Source: Alligator mississippiensis (lineage: Eukaryota > Chordata > Crocodylia > Alligatoridae). Taken from it: 64,000 bases of DNA. Where the stretch lies: NCBI RefSeq assembly GCF_030867095.1, contig NC_081832.1, positions 59,009,444-59,073,443 of the forward strand, written 5' to 3'. The notes under the pieces are model-generated. The model saw only the letters and a list, made by a program, of their open reading frames with translations. It was not told the origin of the DNA and searched no databases. Shown here piece after piece: positions 21,601 through 32,135 of the stretch. Within the stretch, counting starts at the first letter, position 1; each line of letters opens with the position of its first letter. The position numbers and the translations under genes were made by a program.

Positions 21601-24600
21601 CAGTAAGGATTTGGATAAACTGGCTGGAGCCAAACTGGGGCACTGATTGCTTAATAACTATCAAAACAGGAGGTTATTTGCTGCCAATTGCTAGTTGTTA
21701 GCAAGAAAAGAAAATTTTCATAATAAGTCATGCATTTAAAATTGTAAAGATGCCCGGACGTGCTTTGAATGCTTTGCGAAAGATGATCCATTAAAAAGTA
21801 CTCAAAGTATTGCCATGCTATCTTATTTAGGCCAAACGGACACTGAAAGCCCAGAAGCTGCAGGAAGAGTTGGCATCAGGGAAACTAGAACAGGTGGTAA
21901 GTAAACAAAAGCCTAATGTATTGTCCTTGAAGAGAATGATGCTTCTTTCTCCTCTCAGTGAAACAAGCCATCTTGGCTATCAGATGCTGTTAGCTCAAAC
22001 AAATAATGAAGATTGTTTTAACAAATATTTCTTTTTTATGTGGCTTGAAACCTCAGCTGTGCAGTTTTTCAGCATGCACTGCTGATAACCCCATTCCCAA
22101 GTGCTACTGCTGGGCCAGAACAGAGATTCTTGCTTACTGATAGTAATTTTTTTCCACATTGTGCATATTTTTGCAGTAGGCATCTTGCATTGTCCTATAT
22201 TTCAGCTCTTTGAGTGATATAACTATGCTAAAAGAAAAATGCACTTGTATTTGTATTGTGAAGTATTTTAAAATAGTTCATATCAAGTTTAAAATGGCCT
22301 TACCTTTATATCACAGGCAAAATTACCCTACTTCAGTCCTGACAACCTATACTCTTGTCAGGGCAAGCAGAACATAGCTGTGGATTAGGGAGACATTTCT
22401 ATGTTTAGTTAACGTTATTCAGAGAATGAAATACAAAATATCTTGAGGATGAATAAGTATTTTACTTTTTTCCTGTAAAATCTGCTCATGAATTGATTAG
22501 CCCATGCTTAGCATACACATGAATGAACTATATTCTGTCTTTGGAACCCACTTTTTGCATCTAGTTCAGTTGTTAGTGCCAATGTTTATTTCATCTTATC
22601 AGGATGTCCTTTTTCTTACAGGTCTTGGCTTTGGCTTTTCTTGTTCTTACTTTTCATTAGCCCCTTGCATTAGAATTAAGGCATTGATATGTCTTTAAAT
22701 GCATTTAATATTCAAACTGTAAGCAAGGTAACTGTAACTTCCCATGTTAAAAAAAATAGATCACTAAGTGAGGTTTAGATTTTAGGATATAGCATGTTTC
22801 TTCTCCACCACAACAAACGCACAGAATTGAAGCAATTTTATCCTCTTGTTCTAGAAATGGTACCGTGGTTTTTGTCGCTAAATGGCAGAGTAAACATGGT
22901 CTCTTGTTTATCCCAGTGCAAGATCTCCCGAGGTCATCCCATGTTGATTTCTGGTATAGGGGAAGTGGTAGAAGGAAGCATATTAATGATGCTGGGAGGA
23001 CATTTTGAGTGAGACAGGTTAGGCCTCTTCTAGGAATCCTGATTCCTCCGGTAGCCATGGATCTTCCCACTTCACTGTTCCAGAAATTCTCAACTTTGAA
23101 GTCCATTGGTTCCTTTAAAATACTTCAGCCAGCTTTCTCCTAGTTAAAGCACAAGGTCTGGTGCTTGAATGAAAAAGACTAAGCTGCTGCTAATTCCTGT
23201 TAAGTTGTCATCAATTTCAGAACATAAAAATAAATAAATAAATAACATGAGTGGAGTTCTGGTGAGAGGTTAATCTAAATTGAAAGTAATAGAGTTTATT
23301 TTAAAAATATAGTGGTATTCCATGGCCTAAAAGCCTTCATGCAATTGTCCACCAGTTCAAGATTTTTGTAGATTTGACTGGGGAAAAAAATTAAATACTT
23401 CAAGATTTTTTTCTATGCTGTGGAAGGCTTGTAAACTTAAAGGATGTTGTCATAGTGGTCTGTAATGGATTTTGTTCCATGGTTATTGCACTTTACCTCC
23501 AACAAGTCTTTCTTATGCATAAAGCCTTCCTTGATTGCTTTTTCCAACAATTCCCTCTGCCTTCTTCTCCCTCCCCAGTATTGTGTATTCTCTGGTGATG
23601 TGTTCTTTGTTTGCTGCAGAATTCCCCAAGACACCAGTGGGGAGAAGAGGAACCAAATTCACAGACAGTAAGACACTTACTAAATGCATTGCACCACAGG
23701 GAGAAACAGACCATTAGCTGGAGTAGGAGGGTCTAGAACAGGGGTCGGCAACCCTTGGCGCACGTGCCGAGCGTGGCACGCGAGGCCATTTTGCTTGGCA
23801 TGCCGTGGCCAGCCCCAGCTCCAGGTAGCTGCTGCCATCAACAGAGCCCAGGCTGCTCCCAGCAGGGCTTGCAGCGTCCCAGCTGCCTGCTGGAAGCAGC
23901 CCAGGATCCCGGCTGGCAGCAGCTCCCCAGAGCCGGGGCCAGCTGCAGCCAGAAGGCTCTAAACAGCTGTGCTGGGTTCCAGCTTCAGCTCTGCACTGGC
24001 ACGCGCAGGCGCACCTCGGAGCGAGCGGTGGGGGTGGGGCCTGAGGGAGTGCAGCCCTGGTCTCTCCCCCTCTCCTAGCATGGAGGTGCTGAGCCCGGTG
24101 TAACTGTTTGTAGCTGGGATCCCAGGCTGCTCCCAGCAGGCAGCTGGGATGCTGTGAGCCCTGCTGGGAGCAGCCCAGGCTCCAGCTACCCAGAGCCGGG
24201 GTAGCTGCTGGCAGCCACAGAGCCCGGGCTGTGGGGCAGGGGCTTTGGGTGGGGGTCATGGGGCAGCAGGGCTGGGGGCAGGGGCTTTGAGGGGGGCAGG
24301 GCAAAGGACACAAGCAGGGCATCCTGCCATGTACCCCTTGCCTTCATTTTGTTTTTCTGCCGTGCCGGCCCTCTGGCACCTTCTGAGGTAGGCATTGTGG
24401 TGTTTTTTGGCACTCCAGCCAAAAAACATTGCCTATCCCTGGTCTAGAAAGTGGTTGGATCCATGCCACCCAAAGATTTAAGTGGGCAGGACTTGCTTCC
24501 CTTGCAGCTTGTATGCACAGAGTACTCCTTTTAAAATCTTATTGTAATACTGAAGTTGCCAGGCACAAGAATAACTTGACTTGTGAAAGAAAATCCTAAT

Positions 24601-27600
24601 GCTATTTTAGCCAGCACATCTAACACAACTTCTTTTAAATATTATCACAGTTGTGTTTAACTCTTGATCTTATAACAGGAAATGGAAATCCTCTAACATA
24701 ATCACTTCTGAATCTTGGAAAGTAACTTCAGAATGGATTACAAACAACCAAAAAAATTACAATGCTGATTTTTAACTAGAGAGAATATTTTTTCATAAAA
24801 TCATTTGTAGAACATCAAGTCCTTTGTTAATACTAATTTCTAGATTTAATACCCATCTTTTACTCAGTTGATTTCTGCTTTCACTTTTCAGGAACGAGAT
24901 CATAACAGTGAAGATGAGGATGAAGATAAATACGCAGATGATATTGACATGCCCGGACAGAACTTTGACTCCAAAAGGCGTATTACAGTCCGAAACTTAC
25001 GTATCCGGGAAGATATTGCAAAAGTAAGCAGGAGCAAATGACTAGAGTTGATGTTAGAGCTCAAGCATGAAGCAAGAAAATTCCGTTTCTGAGGAAAGAA
25101 TAGAAGGAATGCCGTTGTTTCAGGATGTTTTTATACCATAAACAAACAGAAAAGGCTACAAATCAATCCAGCTTTTAAAAAATAGATTTTGGCACATCTT
25201 CTGCAGCACAGAAGCCAGTCACAATGTGTATGCCATCCTAGCTCTGCCAGGCTCTTCCTTAATTTGGGGGTGTAAGAGGGGAAAGCTATGATCTTGGTTA
25301 TCCCCTTTTTTTAAAGACTGGAGTTACTAGCAGCTGTAGACACGTAGTACCTAGTGCTTTACTTTATCTTCTCCCTAGATGCTTTTAATACTTCGCAGTC
25401 TGTTGGAATTCTGCACATTTTCTAATTGTTTGGGGGGTTGTTTTGTTTTTTTTAAGTACTTGAGGAATCTGGATCCAAACTCTGCCTACTACGATCCTAA
25501 AACGAGAGCGATGAGGGAGAACCCATATGCTAACACCGGCAAAAATCCAGATGAGTAAGTCAGAAACAGGAGTTGGGCCCTTTCTAACAAAAGAAGATAA
25601 ACTAAAAATGCCCTTATTAACTTTGTATCACGTCGTAGACTTATGTATCTTGCTACTAATGAGGCATTAGACAATTATGGATGGGAAGAACTTATTAATA
25701 CAACTTTTTTTTTTTCAGTTGTCAGCTAATTTTCCCCCCTCACATATAAGTTGATACAGCAAAAGACTAATAAGAATCATTACCGCTGGTACTTGATTTA
25801 GGTAAATTTTGGTCTTTGTCCTTTGGGACACCAGAACAGACTTTGCATTTTGTGTGTAAGAACTGTAAAGTAGGCAGAAAAGCAAATTATAATTGACAAG
25901 GGTTCTCTGATGTCCTAGAAATTATATCTGTAGATTTAAGTGATCTTTATGTAAACGTATTTCAGTAGTAGCTTGTTTGCAGTTGTTTTTCATTCTTGAC
26001 CTGAAATTTATCACAGCAGAGAAACTCATCAAATTGGGATATTTTTTTTCTAGAAATCCTAATCTGAAACTTGGCCCTTCTAGCAGGTATTTAGGACACT
26101 GGAGAACAAATGTGTTAGAAACACCAAAATACCATATTTACATGAGTCTAAGACAATGTTCCTCCCCCCCCTCCCCCTGCAATCAGCATGGAGGGGGGGA
26201 GGGAGGAAAGCCCTTCACGACTCTAAGATGAACAAAGTGGAGAGCGGGGCTGCTGCAGCTCTGACTGGCCCTGAGCCCAGATTGGTGCCAGTTAGAGCTG
26301 CAGCAGCCACTTGCCCCCTGCAGCTTCTTCCTCTCCCTTCCCCGCCTGCCCTGCCCTCTCATCCCTCTTCCTGTTGGGCACAGTTCCAATCCAGCTTGGA
26401 TTGGATTCCTTCTCAGGCACGGAGCACATGGAAACTCTGTCCCCTACAGTAGTGCCGCTACTACTGCATGGCTTGGTAAGGGCGGCAAGGGCTACACTTC
26501 CAGGTGCTGTGCTCCAGGGGGGGGAATACAGCCTGAGCAACATCTGACAGTAAGCAGGAGGGAAGAGGCAGAGACCAAAGGGATTGCGGGGGGGGGGATT
26601 GGCAGCAATTGGGTAACTGGTTGTGGGGGGGGTACAGGAAGGCTTCAGTGAGAAGTTGGGGGAAGGGACAGAGGCCAAGTGGGGTGCCTAGCACCCCCCC
26701 TAGCCACTACTTTACCTATTGTAGCAGTGAGGGGAGGGTGTATCAGAAGACATCCTTCTGATAATTAAATTCCATACCTGGAAAATTATAGCAAATTTAT
26801 GAATTTTCCATATATGGACTCAATTGTGGGGGTGGGAGGTTATCTTATTTGAGTAAATACAGTAATTAGTTGTCTGACTTTACAGTGCCACAAAACATCC
26901 TCATAAAAGAAAAGCTATGTTGAAATATGGTAGGTAGCATTCTGTGAACAGTGGAGGCGGTGTGTCCTATCAAGCAAGAGAGCTTCATGGTTAAAATATG
27001 TAAAGAAAAAGAATGAAACCAGTTGTGTGTTTTGTTTTGTTTTTTAAAAAGTTACATAAGCATTCTTTTGATATAGGGTTGGTTATGCAGGTGACAACTT
27101 TGTTCGTTACACCGGAGATACCATTTCAATGGCACAGACTCAATGTAAGTGTTTCATTTTGTCATTAAAATCATTCTCTAAACATTTTAACAGTACTCTT
27201 CTTTTCCAAAGAAGTGAATTTCCTGTAGATAAATTGGAAACTTGGTCACGTAATGATTTTTTAAAAACCCAAATAAAGGTGTCAGTCTGAAGAGTGTCCA
27301 TTAGATTTAAAATGATTATTTAATTGATATCTTTTACGTGTACAGTGTTTGCTTGGGAGGCTTATGACAAAGGCTCTGAAGTTCATCTTCAAGCAGACCC
27401 TACAAAGCTAGAACTTCTATACAAATCCTTCAAAGTGAAAAAAGAAGATTTCAAGGCACAGCAAAAAGAAGGCATTCTAGAGAAGGTAAAATAAATAACA
27501 CTGTTGAACAAGAATTCTGTAGACGTTTGGACAAGCTTGGGCGTTTCCCTTTTTCTCTTACTACTGTTCAAAAAATCCAATCTTCTAGTAAAATCTAAAA

Positions 27601-30600
27601 TTATGTAGTCTTTACCTGCTGGATCCTGGTAAGTTACTTTCTGTAGTCACTAACTATAGTTCAAGGGTTTGTAATAGAGGCGTGTAAAGCAGGAAGTATT
27701 CGATTCGGATTTGGCCCGATTCGGAGGGGACAGTGATTCGATTTGCTGATCCAGATCACTGTCCGGATTGGATCCGGCTGAAACTGAAGATCTGATTCTG
27801 ATTTGGAGAATCAGCAATTCGGCCATCGACACAGCTTTATATGTGTGTTTCTACATACCTCAAGGTACCAGGCACGGTTCGTGAACTCTGAGATGGTGGG
27901 GCGGACACAGCGTCCCATGGGTCCATTTCCAATCCACTTCTGGGCCTGCTGCTGAGTGCACGGGGGGACACCCCCCCCCCCCTCCGACCCAGGAGGCACC
28001 AGTCATTGAGCTGGGGGGCGGGAGGTCCCCCACGCACTCCACAACAGACCTGGAAATGGACCGGAAGTACTTCTGGTCCACTTCCAGGTCCGTTGCTGAG
28101 TGCACAGGGGACCCCCTCCCACAAAACGCTCCTGTGGGATGCTCCATCTGCCCCACCATCTCAGCGTTCACGAGCCATGCCTGGTAACTGGAGGTATGTA
28201 GAAAAACCATATAAAGCTGTGTCTATGGCCAAATCGTTGATTCTCTCCGAATCAATTTGGAGACTTCTGATTCAATTCAGAGCGATTTAATGGGTCTCCT
28301 GATTCGATTAGGAGATTTGACCACCTAATTGGGCCGAATCTCCTCCAAATTGGATCAGTGACTGAAGCTTCAAACAGCCGTAGTTTGTAAGTCTTTCTCT
28401 CCTTGTCATCAGGGACTTATCCCTAAACTGTCAGAAACTACCTGGTTTGGCTCACCACAGGGGCCTCAATCTGCCCCTCTCCTTTCTTCCTTCCTTCCCC
28501 CCCCGGACTTAATGGCTGGATGCTGCTCTTCAAGCTGCCGGGGTACATTCCTGGCCATGTGCATTCTGCAACCAATTACCGATAGTGTCAATTTTCCTTT
28601 TATCAGTGCCAAGATGATATGGACCAGTATATTGGCGCACCTCTATTAAAAATAGATATTTTTGGAAAACTGAAACCTGCATTGTTTTGTGTAAATATTG
28701 CAAATATATTTTTTCTGGCTCATGCAAGAGGAGGAGTAGTACTTCTCAAAATCTGAATTTTCAGGCTTTTGGTTTTGAGCAGTTAATGTGACCTTTTATG
28801 GCCATCACATTTAATTAAACAACTCAATAAAAACATATCATCCAAGTAGATTCCAACTTTATTCTTGTCAAGAATAATTAACATATCCTTATTTTTCTGT
28901 ACTGGGATTGCACTTCTACTGGCATAGAAAGTCTTTGATTATAATGAGGAATATCGTTATGATATTATGTTTTGAACAGAAAACATTATCTTTATTTAGC
29001 AAATTAGAAAAAAGCATAAAAATTGAAGCAATCTGCTTTGTTCAAAATGTTTTGTAACACCACAGGGAAATGTGTTGAGATGATGGGTTTGAAATGCAAA
29101 TTTATCTGCAAATATCGTTTTATGTTTGCAGCAAGTTTTTAAAACTATTGTTTTTGTCATAGTACGGAGGACAAGAACATCTGGATGCCCCACCAGCTGA
29201 ATTGCTGTTAGCTCAGACAGAAGACTATGTGGAGTATTCTAGACATGGAACAGTTATCAAAGGACAAGAGAAAGCTATTGCTCGCTCTAAATATGAAGAG
29301 GATGTAATGATCAACAACCATACGGTAAGCGAAGCTAATTTCCAGCTTAATTAGGGGAAATATGATTAGATGCCACTAGGACAGTTGTATAATAACCAAA
29401 ACAATAACTATATCACTTTTACCTCCCACCCTCTTTTCCAGCTTGAATAGCTCTAAAGGAAGTTACATGTATGAGTCAAGGGAAGGTTATGGCAGAAAGA
29501 TTCAAAAATCCAAATGGCAGTTGTGCTTCCATAATTTGACTCGTAATGGGCACTGGGCATTGTGTTTCCTATTCTTGTAATGTAATATATCAGAAGCGTT
29601 TTTCAAAACTTTCCCATTTCTGCTCTTTGGGTAAATTAGTGCTATCTAGAAATGCTACCAGTAACATTGTAATAACTCTGACAGCTCAGTAATTGCTTTC
29701 GTATTGGTTTTTTTCCTTGCAGTGTATTTGGGGTTCATACTGGAAGGAAGGCAAGTGGGGCTATAAATGCTGCCATTCATTTGTCAAGTATTCCTATTGT
29801 ACAGGAGAAGCTGGGAAAGAGATTGCTGTGAGTATTGCTTCACGTGTAAACAGCAGAATGTCGCATACTTCTATAACAAACTGAGTTAATAAAATAACAT
29901 GAGGCTAAAATGTCATGTTTGTAATTTGGAACACACATTGTGAGATTACACTCTTCCTTTTATCTTTATCATGCAGAATGCTGAGGCAGACTTGCCAGAT
30001 GAAGAATTCATGGAGGAAGAATACATGGCAAAACCCAAAACACTGGTGGAGGTAAGTTGCTATCCCTTGAAAGGGGGAAAATATCTAATAAAATGAGCTC
30101 TTTGTCATCTTTCTAGCACTTTAAAAAATGAGGGAAGTACATGTAGTAACTGTACTACAAAAAAGAGCATATGCGCCATTTTTCTGAGCCTGATTAGGAG
30201 GTTTTGTGCTGGATTACTGTTAGCATTCAGTACTCATGAGCTAAGCTCTAAGATAGTTGATAGACCCTTGAGGCAGCATATATTGGAGATGCACCTATAT
30301 GACAGTAACCACTAGAATTTCAGGCTTAAGCCTCTACTATTTTTATACTTCAGATGCATCAAGAAAAACAGAAAGAAGAGAAGAAGAAGAAAAAGAAGAA
30401 GCATAAGAAGAGCTCAAATTCAGATAGTGAAGGTGAAGAGAGGAAGAAACAAGAAAAACTGAAAAAGGTAAGTTTTATTCTTGAACAGTTACTCTTTGTT
30501 TCTGTAACTGAAAAATTAGGTTCAGTTGAGATCTGCCATTTGATATTCATGTCTTTTCATCATGGGTCTTGTAATACTATGCATTATTTTCCTTTGCTGC

Positions 30601-32135
30601 TGACTTTGAGTTGAAGTGGTTTTCAGTGCTTTGACATTGAATGACTGTGAGCAATAAGAACTCATCACAGTCTTTCTGCTAGTTGTATCAATTACTTGAC
30701 ATATTCTACGAGAGGATAAATCTTGACCCTATCCTGCAAGTGATAATACACAGGTGGATTTACTGCATTTATACAGAGTCTCAATGACATCACTGAACAC
30801 ATCACCACTGAGCTGTGGATTGGAGCTTTAAAAGTTGCGTGCTGTGCTTCGGCCACTTCGGGTGCTGACAGATATAGGGGTGGGGAAAAACAGTACTTTA
30901 CTGGAAGAGGAAGCACATTAGTTTGACTCAGTTCCGCAGCATCTGTATAGATTGGGCACTTCAGCGGGGCTTTTTGGCACTTTTATCTAATAGCTGTTTC
31001 AGTCAGCTATTAGATAAAAGCACCAAAAAGCCCTGCTGAAGCCGCCCAATCTATACAAATGTAGGGTGAACTGAGTCAGAATGACACACAGTGCCTCTTC
31101 TGAGTATGTGCTGTGCTCAGTGCAGGGACATGCCAAGCTTAAAGTAAATCACTGTTTGTTGCAGGGGGGATGGTGCAGTATTCTGTCTGTTTACAGCCTT
31201 TTTGGTTAAACAACAGCCATAATTTAATAGCACACAGCAGCAGTGCACCAAAGAAAGGAATAGCTTGCTGGGGCATTTTTTTTTAATTAGCTCTGGGCTC
31301 AGTTTTAAAAAGTGCTTAAGTAACTTGGGAAGATATCATTCAGTGACTTCAAACAGTAACTTATGCTGCTAAATCCTTTAGCTGCCTTTTAAAGTTCCAA
31401 CCTGCACACACATCCAGTTGAAAATGATTGTACTTTAACAGCCTATAGCAGTGGTTTTCAACCTTTCTAGACTGGAAACACTTCTTGGAAAATGCTAGAG
31501 CTTTGAGTTTTCACATGTGTTTTTTTTTTTTTTTTTTACCATGGAAATTTAATACAGCAGTATTTCTGTTGTAACAAACTCAGAAAGACCACAACAGGTC
31601 AAAACGTTATTAACATTATGGTTTTCCATTTGAAATCTCTGGGTTTATCTTGTGATTGCATGTCTAAAATTGCTAAAATTGTGTGGCACAGCCATGGCAC
31701 CCTGGTTGAGAATTGTTGTCCTGTGGTTATACTGTGTATATACACTGTGAATAAACTGACAGCTAATTAAAATGTGGTTTAAATGCTAGCTTATTTTTGC
31801 ATTAGAAGTTATAAACCTGAAATGTGTAAGAGAAGAATAAACACTAGCTTTGTTGTATGGTTTTGGAGTATGTGATGTACCTTTCTGCCTGATGTTGGCT
31901 TTTTACAGGAGTGGGATCTGACGTGTTCCTCATCTTATTTTTGCTTTCACTTCAGGCATTAAATGCAGAAGAGGCTCGTCTCCTCCATGTTAAAGAACTC
32001 ATGCAGTTAGATGAGAGGAAGAGGCCATATAACAGCATGTACGAAGCCCGCGAACCAACAGAGGAGGAAATGGAGGCTTATAGAATGAAACGACAAAGAC
32101 CAGATGATCCTATGGCTTCCTTTCTTGGACAGTAA
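15456..32135 (+). CDS. SLU7: Pre-mRNA splicing factor SLU7, whole coding region
   Basis: Fifteen coding exons joined in phase give an intact 583-residue protein; human SLU7 has 586. SLU7 acts in the nucleus at the second catalytic step of splicing, holding the free 5' exon and steering 3' splice-site choice, with PRP18. Landmarks: [20 protein letters not shown] (residues 20-39), a CCHC zinc knuckle CX2CX4HX4C at C118, C121, H126 and C131, [20 protein letters not shown] (exon 5), the acidic [19 protein letters not shown] (exon 8), [19 protein letters not shown] (exon 13), a Lys-rich nuclear-localisation stretch (about 496-505), and the C-terminus [12 protein letters not shown]. The start ATG is in a strong context (ACCATGG). 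Residue 427 is Cys (TGT) where human has His. Several introns hold hAT insertions, but none touches an exon. Identity is certain. Confidence 0.98.
15677..16130. mobile_element. Probable hAT element in SLU7 intron 2
   Basis: Starts TAGGGATGTTAAA and ends TTTACATTTCTA, with internal facing motifs AATTAACTGGT and TTGGTTAACTG. Flanks ATTTCTGC and CTCCCTGC agree at 5 of 8, so the target duplication is only suggestive. Confidence 0.5.
16750..16903 (+). CDS. SLU7: SLU7 exon 3 (residues 55-106)
   Basis: Acceptor CTTTCTCAG, donor GTAAGT. Encodes [20 protein letters not shown] and WYKRGVQE, almost identical to human. Confidence 0.97.
17123..18038. mobile_element. hAT (Charlie-like) non-autonomous element, intact ends
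   Basis: Termini CAGGAGTGTCCAACCTTT and GTTGGACAAGCCTG face each other, and both flanks are CTCTAGAC (17115-17122, 18039-18046), a perfect 8-bp duplication. The interior contains three diverged tandem units around GTTGACCTGGTGCTGCAGGA. It lies in SLU7 intron 3 and is GC-rich with meaningless open frames. Confidence 0.9.
18297..18514. mobile_element. Short hAT MITE in SLU7 intron 3
   Basis: Termini CAGAGGTTCCTAAA and TTTGGGAACCTATG face each other. Flanks TTCTAGTG and TTCTATTG agree at 7 of 8 positions. Confidence 0.8.
18772..18852 (+). CDS. SLU7: SLU7 exon 4 (residues 107-133, zinc knuckle)
   Basis: Acceptor CATGTTTAG, donor GTAACT. Encodes the entire CCHC knuckle [14 protein letters not shown] with all four metal ligands present. 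In SLU7 the knuckle region governs nuclear retention. Confidence 0.97.
19345..19478 (+). mobile_element. CR1 LINE 3' end in SLU7 intron 4
   Basis: The motifs GACTTTAAGAGGAGGCTTGA, GGGGTCGGACTTGA and GGTCCCTTCCAACCCTACAA are the standard CR1 3' end. 5'-truncated. Confidence 0.9.
19771..19935 (+). CDS. SLU7: SLU7 exon 5 (residues 134-188)
   Basis: Acceptor TTCCCTTCAG, donor GTATGC. Encodes [19 protein letters not shown] and the invariant [18 protein letters not shown]. Confidence 0.97.
20216..20363. repeat. 25-bp perfect direct repeat pair in SLU7 intron 5
   Basis: The same 25 bases (beginning TTTTAGTGGAGAAGC) occur at 20216-20240 and 20339-20363, with 98 bases between them. Neither copy is part of a repeat that I recognise. 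Confidence 0.9.
20540..20905. mobile_element. Possible worn MITE in SLU7 intron 5
   Basis: A GC-richer block with facing motifs (CTGATGCTCATGA, GCTACCTG-like pieces) inside AT-rich intron. It resembles the palindromic MITEs of this window in texture only; no terminus or target duplication is clear. Confidence 0.25.
21295..21346. mobile_element. hAT 3' terminal fragment in SLU7 intron 5
   Basis: Ends GATTGAGAACCCCTG, the inverse of the common hAT start CAGGGGTTCTCAATC. The partner end is not visible. Confidence 0.5.
21831..21896 (+). CDS. SLU7: SLU7 exon 6 (residues 189-210)
   Basis: Acceptor CTTATTTAG, donor GTAAGT. Encodes [20 protein letters not shown], a helical charged segment; human continues KLVEQ where this has KLEQV. 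Confidence 0.95.
23620..23667 (+). CDS. SLU7: SLU7 exon 7 (residues 211-226)
   Basis: A 48-bp micro-exon. Acceptor TTTGCTGCAG, donor GTAAGA. Encodes [16 protein letters not shown]; human has [16 protein letters not shown]. Confidence 0.95.
23739..24441. mobile_element. hAT non-autonomous element, intact ends
   Basis: Termini CAGGGGTCGGCAACCC and TTGCCTATCCCTG, with both flanks GTCTAGAA (23731-23738, 24442-24449), a perfect 8-bp duplication. GC-rich interior. SLU7 intron 7. Same family as 9622-10277. Confidence 0.9.
24892..25023 (+). CDS. SLU7: SLU7 exon 8 (residues 227-270)
   Basis: Acceptor CACTTTTCAG, donor GTAAGC. Encodes the acidic tract and [19 protein letters not shown]. Confidence 0.97.
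25457..25554 (+). CDS. SLU7: SLU7 exon 9 (residues 271-303)
   Basis: Acceptor TTTTTTAAG, donor GTAAGT, phase 2. Encodes [20 protein letters not shown]. Confidence 0.97.
26130..26864. mobile_element. Non-autonomous DNA transposon with TACNGTATTTAC termini
   Basis: Termini TACCATATTTACATGAGTCT and TATTTGAGTAAATACAGTA are inverted copies. This terminus type (ACCGTATTTACTCG...) is common in vertebrate genomes. The interior is GC-rich. No clear target duplication. Partial relatives appear near 55725-55830 and 56250-56345. SLU7 intron 9. Confidence 0.65.
27077..27144 (+). CDS. SLU7: SLU7 exon 10 (residues 303-326)
   Basis: Acceptor TTGATATAG, donor GTAAGT. Encodes [20 protein letters not shown]. 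Confidence 0.96.
27346..27485 (+). CDS. SLU7: SLU7 exon 11 (residues 326-372)
   Basis: Acceptor GTGTACAG, donor GTAAAA. Encodes [20 protein letters not shown] and a Lys-rich helix. Confidence 0.97.
27675..28382. mobile_element. hAT non-autonomous element, TAGGGNTGTGCAAA family (copy 1)
   Basis: Starts TAGAGGCGTGTAAAGC, ends GCTTCAAACAGCCGTA, with GTTTGTAA on both sides (27667-27674, 28383-28390), a perfect 8-bp duplication. The arms are rich in GATTCGG/CCGAATC palindromes. SLU7 intron 11. A second copy is at 33532-34223. Confidence 0.9.
28457..28645. mobile_element. hAT right-end fragment
   Basis: From GGGGCCTCAATCTGCCCC to TTGGCGCACCTCTA it matches the right end of the hAT at 56649-57659 (GGGGCCTCGATCTG ... 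CAGTGCACCTCTT). The left part is missing. Confidence 0.65.
29163..29324 (+). CDS. SLU7: SLU7 exon 12 (residues 373-426)
   Basis: Acceptor TTGTCATAG, donor GTAAGC. Encodes [20 protein letters not shown] and ends NNHT. Confidence 0.97.
29723..29827 (+). CDS. SLU7: SLU7 exon 13 (residues 427-461)
   Basis: Acceptor CCTTGCAG, donor GTGAGT. Encodes [20 protein letters not shown]; the first residue is Cys where human has His. This makes four Cys in the exon, which could add a metal- or disulfide-capable side chain. Confidence 0.96.
29977..30051 (+). CDS. SLU7: SLU7 exon 14 (residues 462-486)
   Basis: Acceptor TCATGCAG, donor GTAAGT. Encodes [20 protein letters not shown]. This is the least conserved part: human has a different acidic sequence here. 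Confidence 0.93.
30354..30467 (+). CDS. SLU7: SLU7 exon 15 (residues 487-524, Lys-rich)
   Basis: Acceptor ATACTTCAG, donor GTAAGT. Encodes [19 protein letters not shown] and a Ser-rich acidic patch, the basic region expected to be a nuclear-localisation signal. Confidence 0.96.
30924..31078. mobile_element. Foldback element in SLU7 intron 15
   Basis: Two arms of about 72-75 bp (30924-30996 and 31004-31078) are near-perfect inverted copies around a 7-base loop (TTTCAGT). The inner 25 bp (CTTTTATCTAATAGCTG and complement) are exact, and similarity fades outward to about 30900 and 31105. The transcript would form a very long hairpin. Confidence 0.85.
31449..31718. mobile_element. hAT MITE in SLU7 intron 15
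   Basis: Starts CAGTGGTTTTCAACCTTT and ends CTGGTTGAGAATTGTTG, the CAGTGGTTCTCAACC family. Flanks match at only 5 of 8, so it is old. Confidence 0.7.
31956..32135 (+). CDS. SLU7: SLU7 exon 16, terminal (residues 525-583 and stop)
   Basis: Acceptor CACTTCAG. Encodes [20 protein letters not shown] through [12 protein letters not shown], then TAA at 32133-32135. Near-identical to human. Confidence 0.98.
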   Translation, partial: ALNAEEARLLHVKELMQLDERKRPYNSMYEAREPTEEEMEAYRMKRQRPDDPMASFLGQ

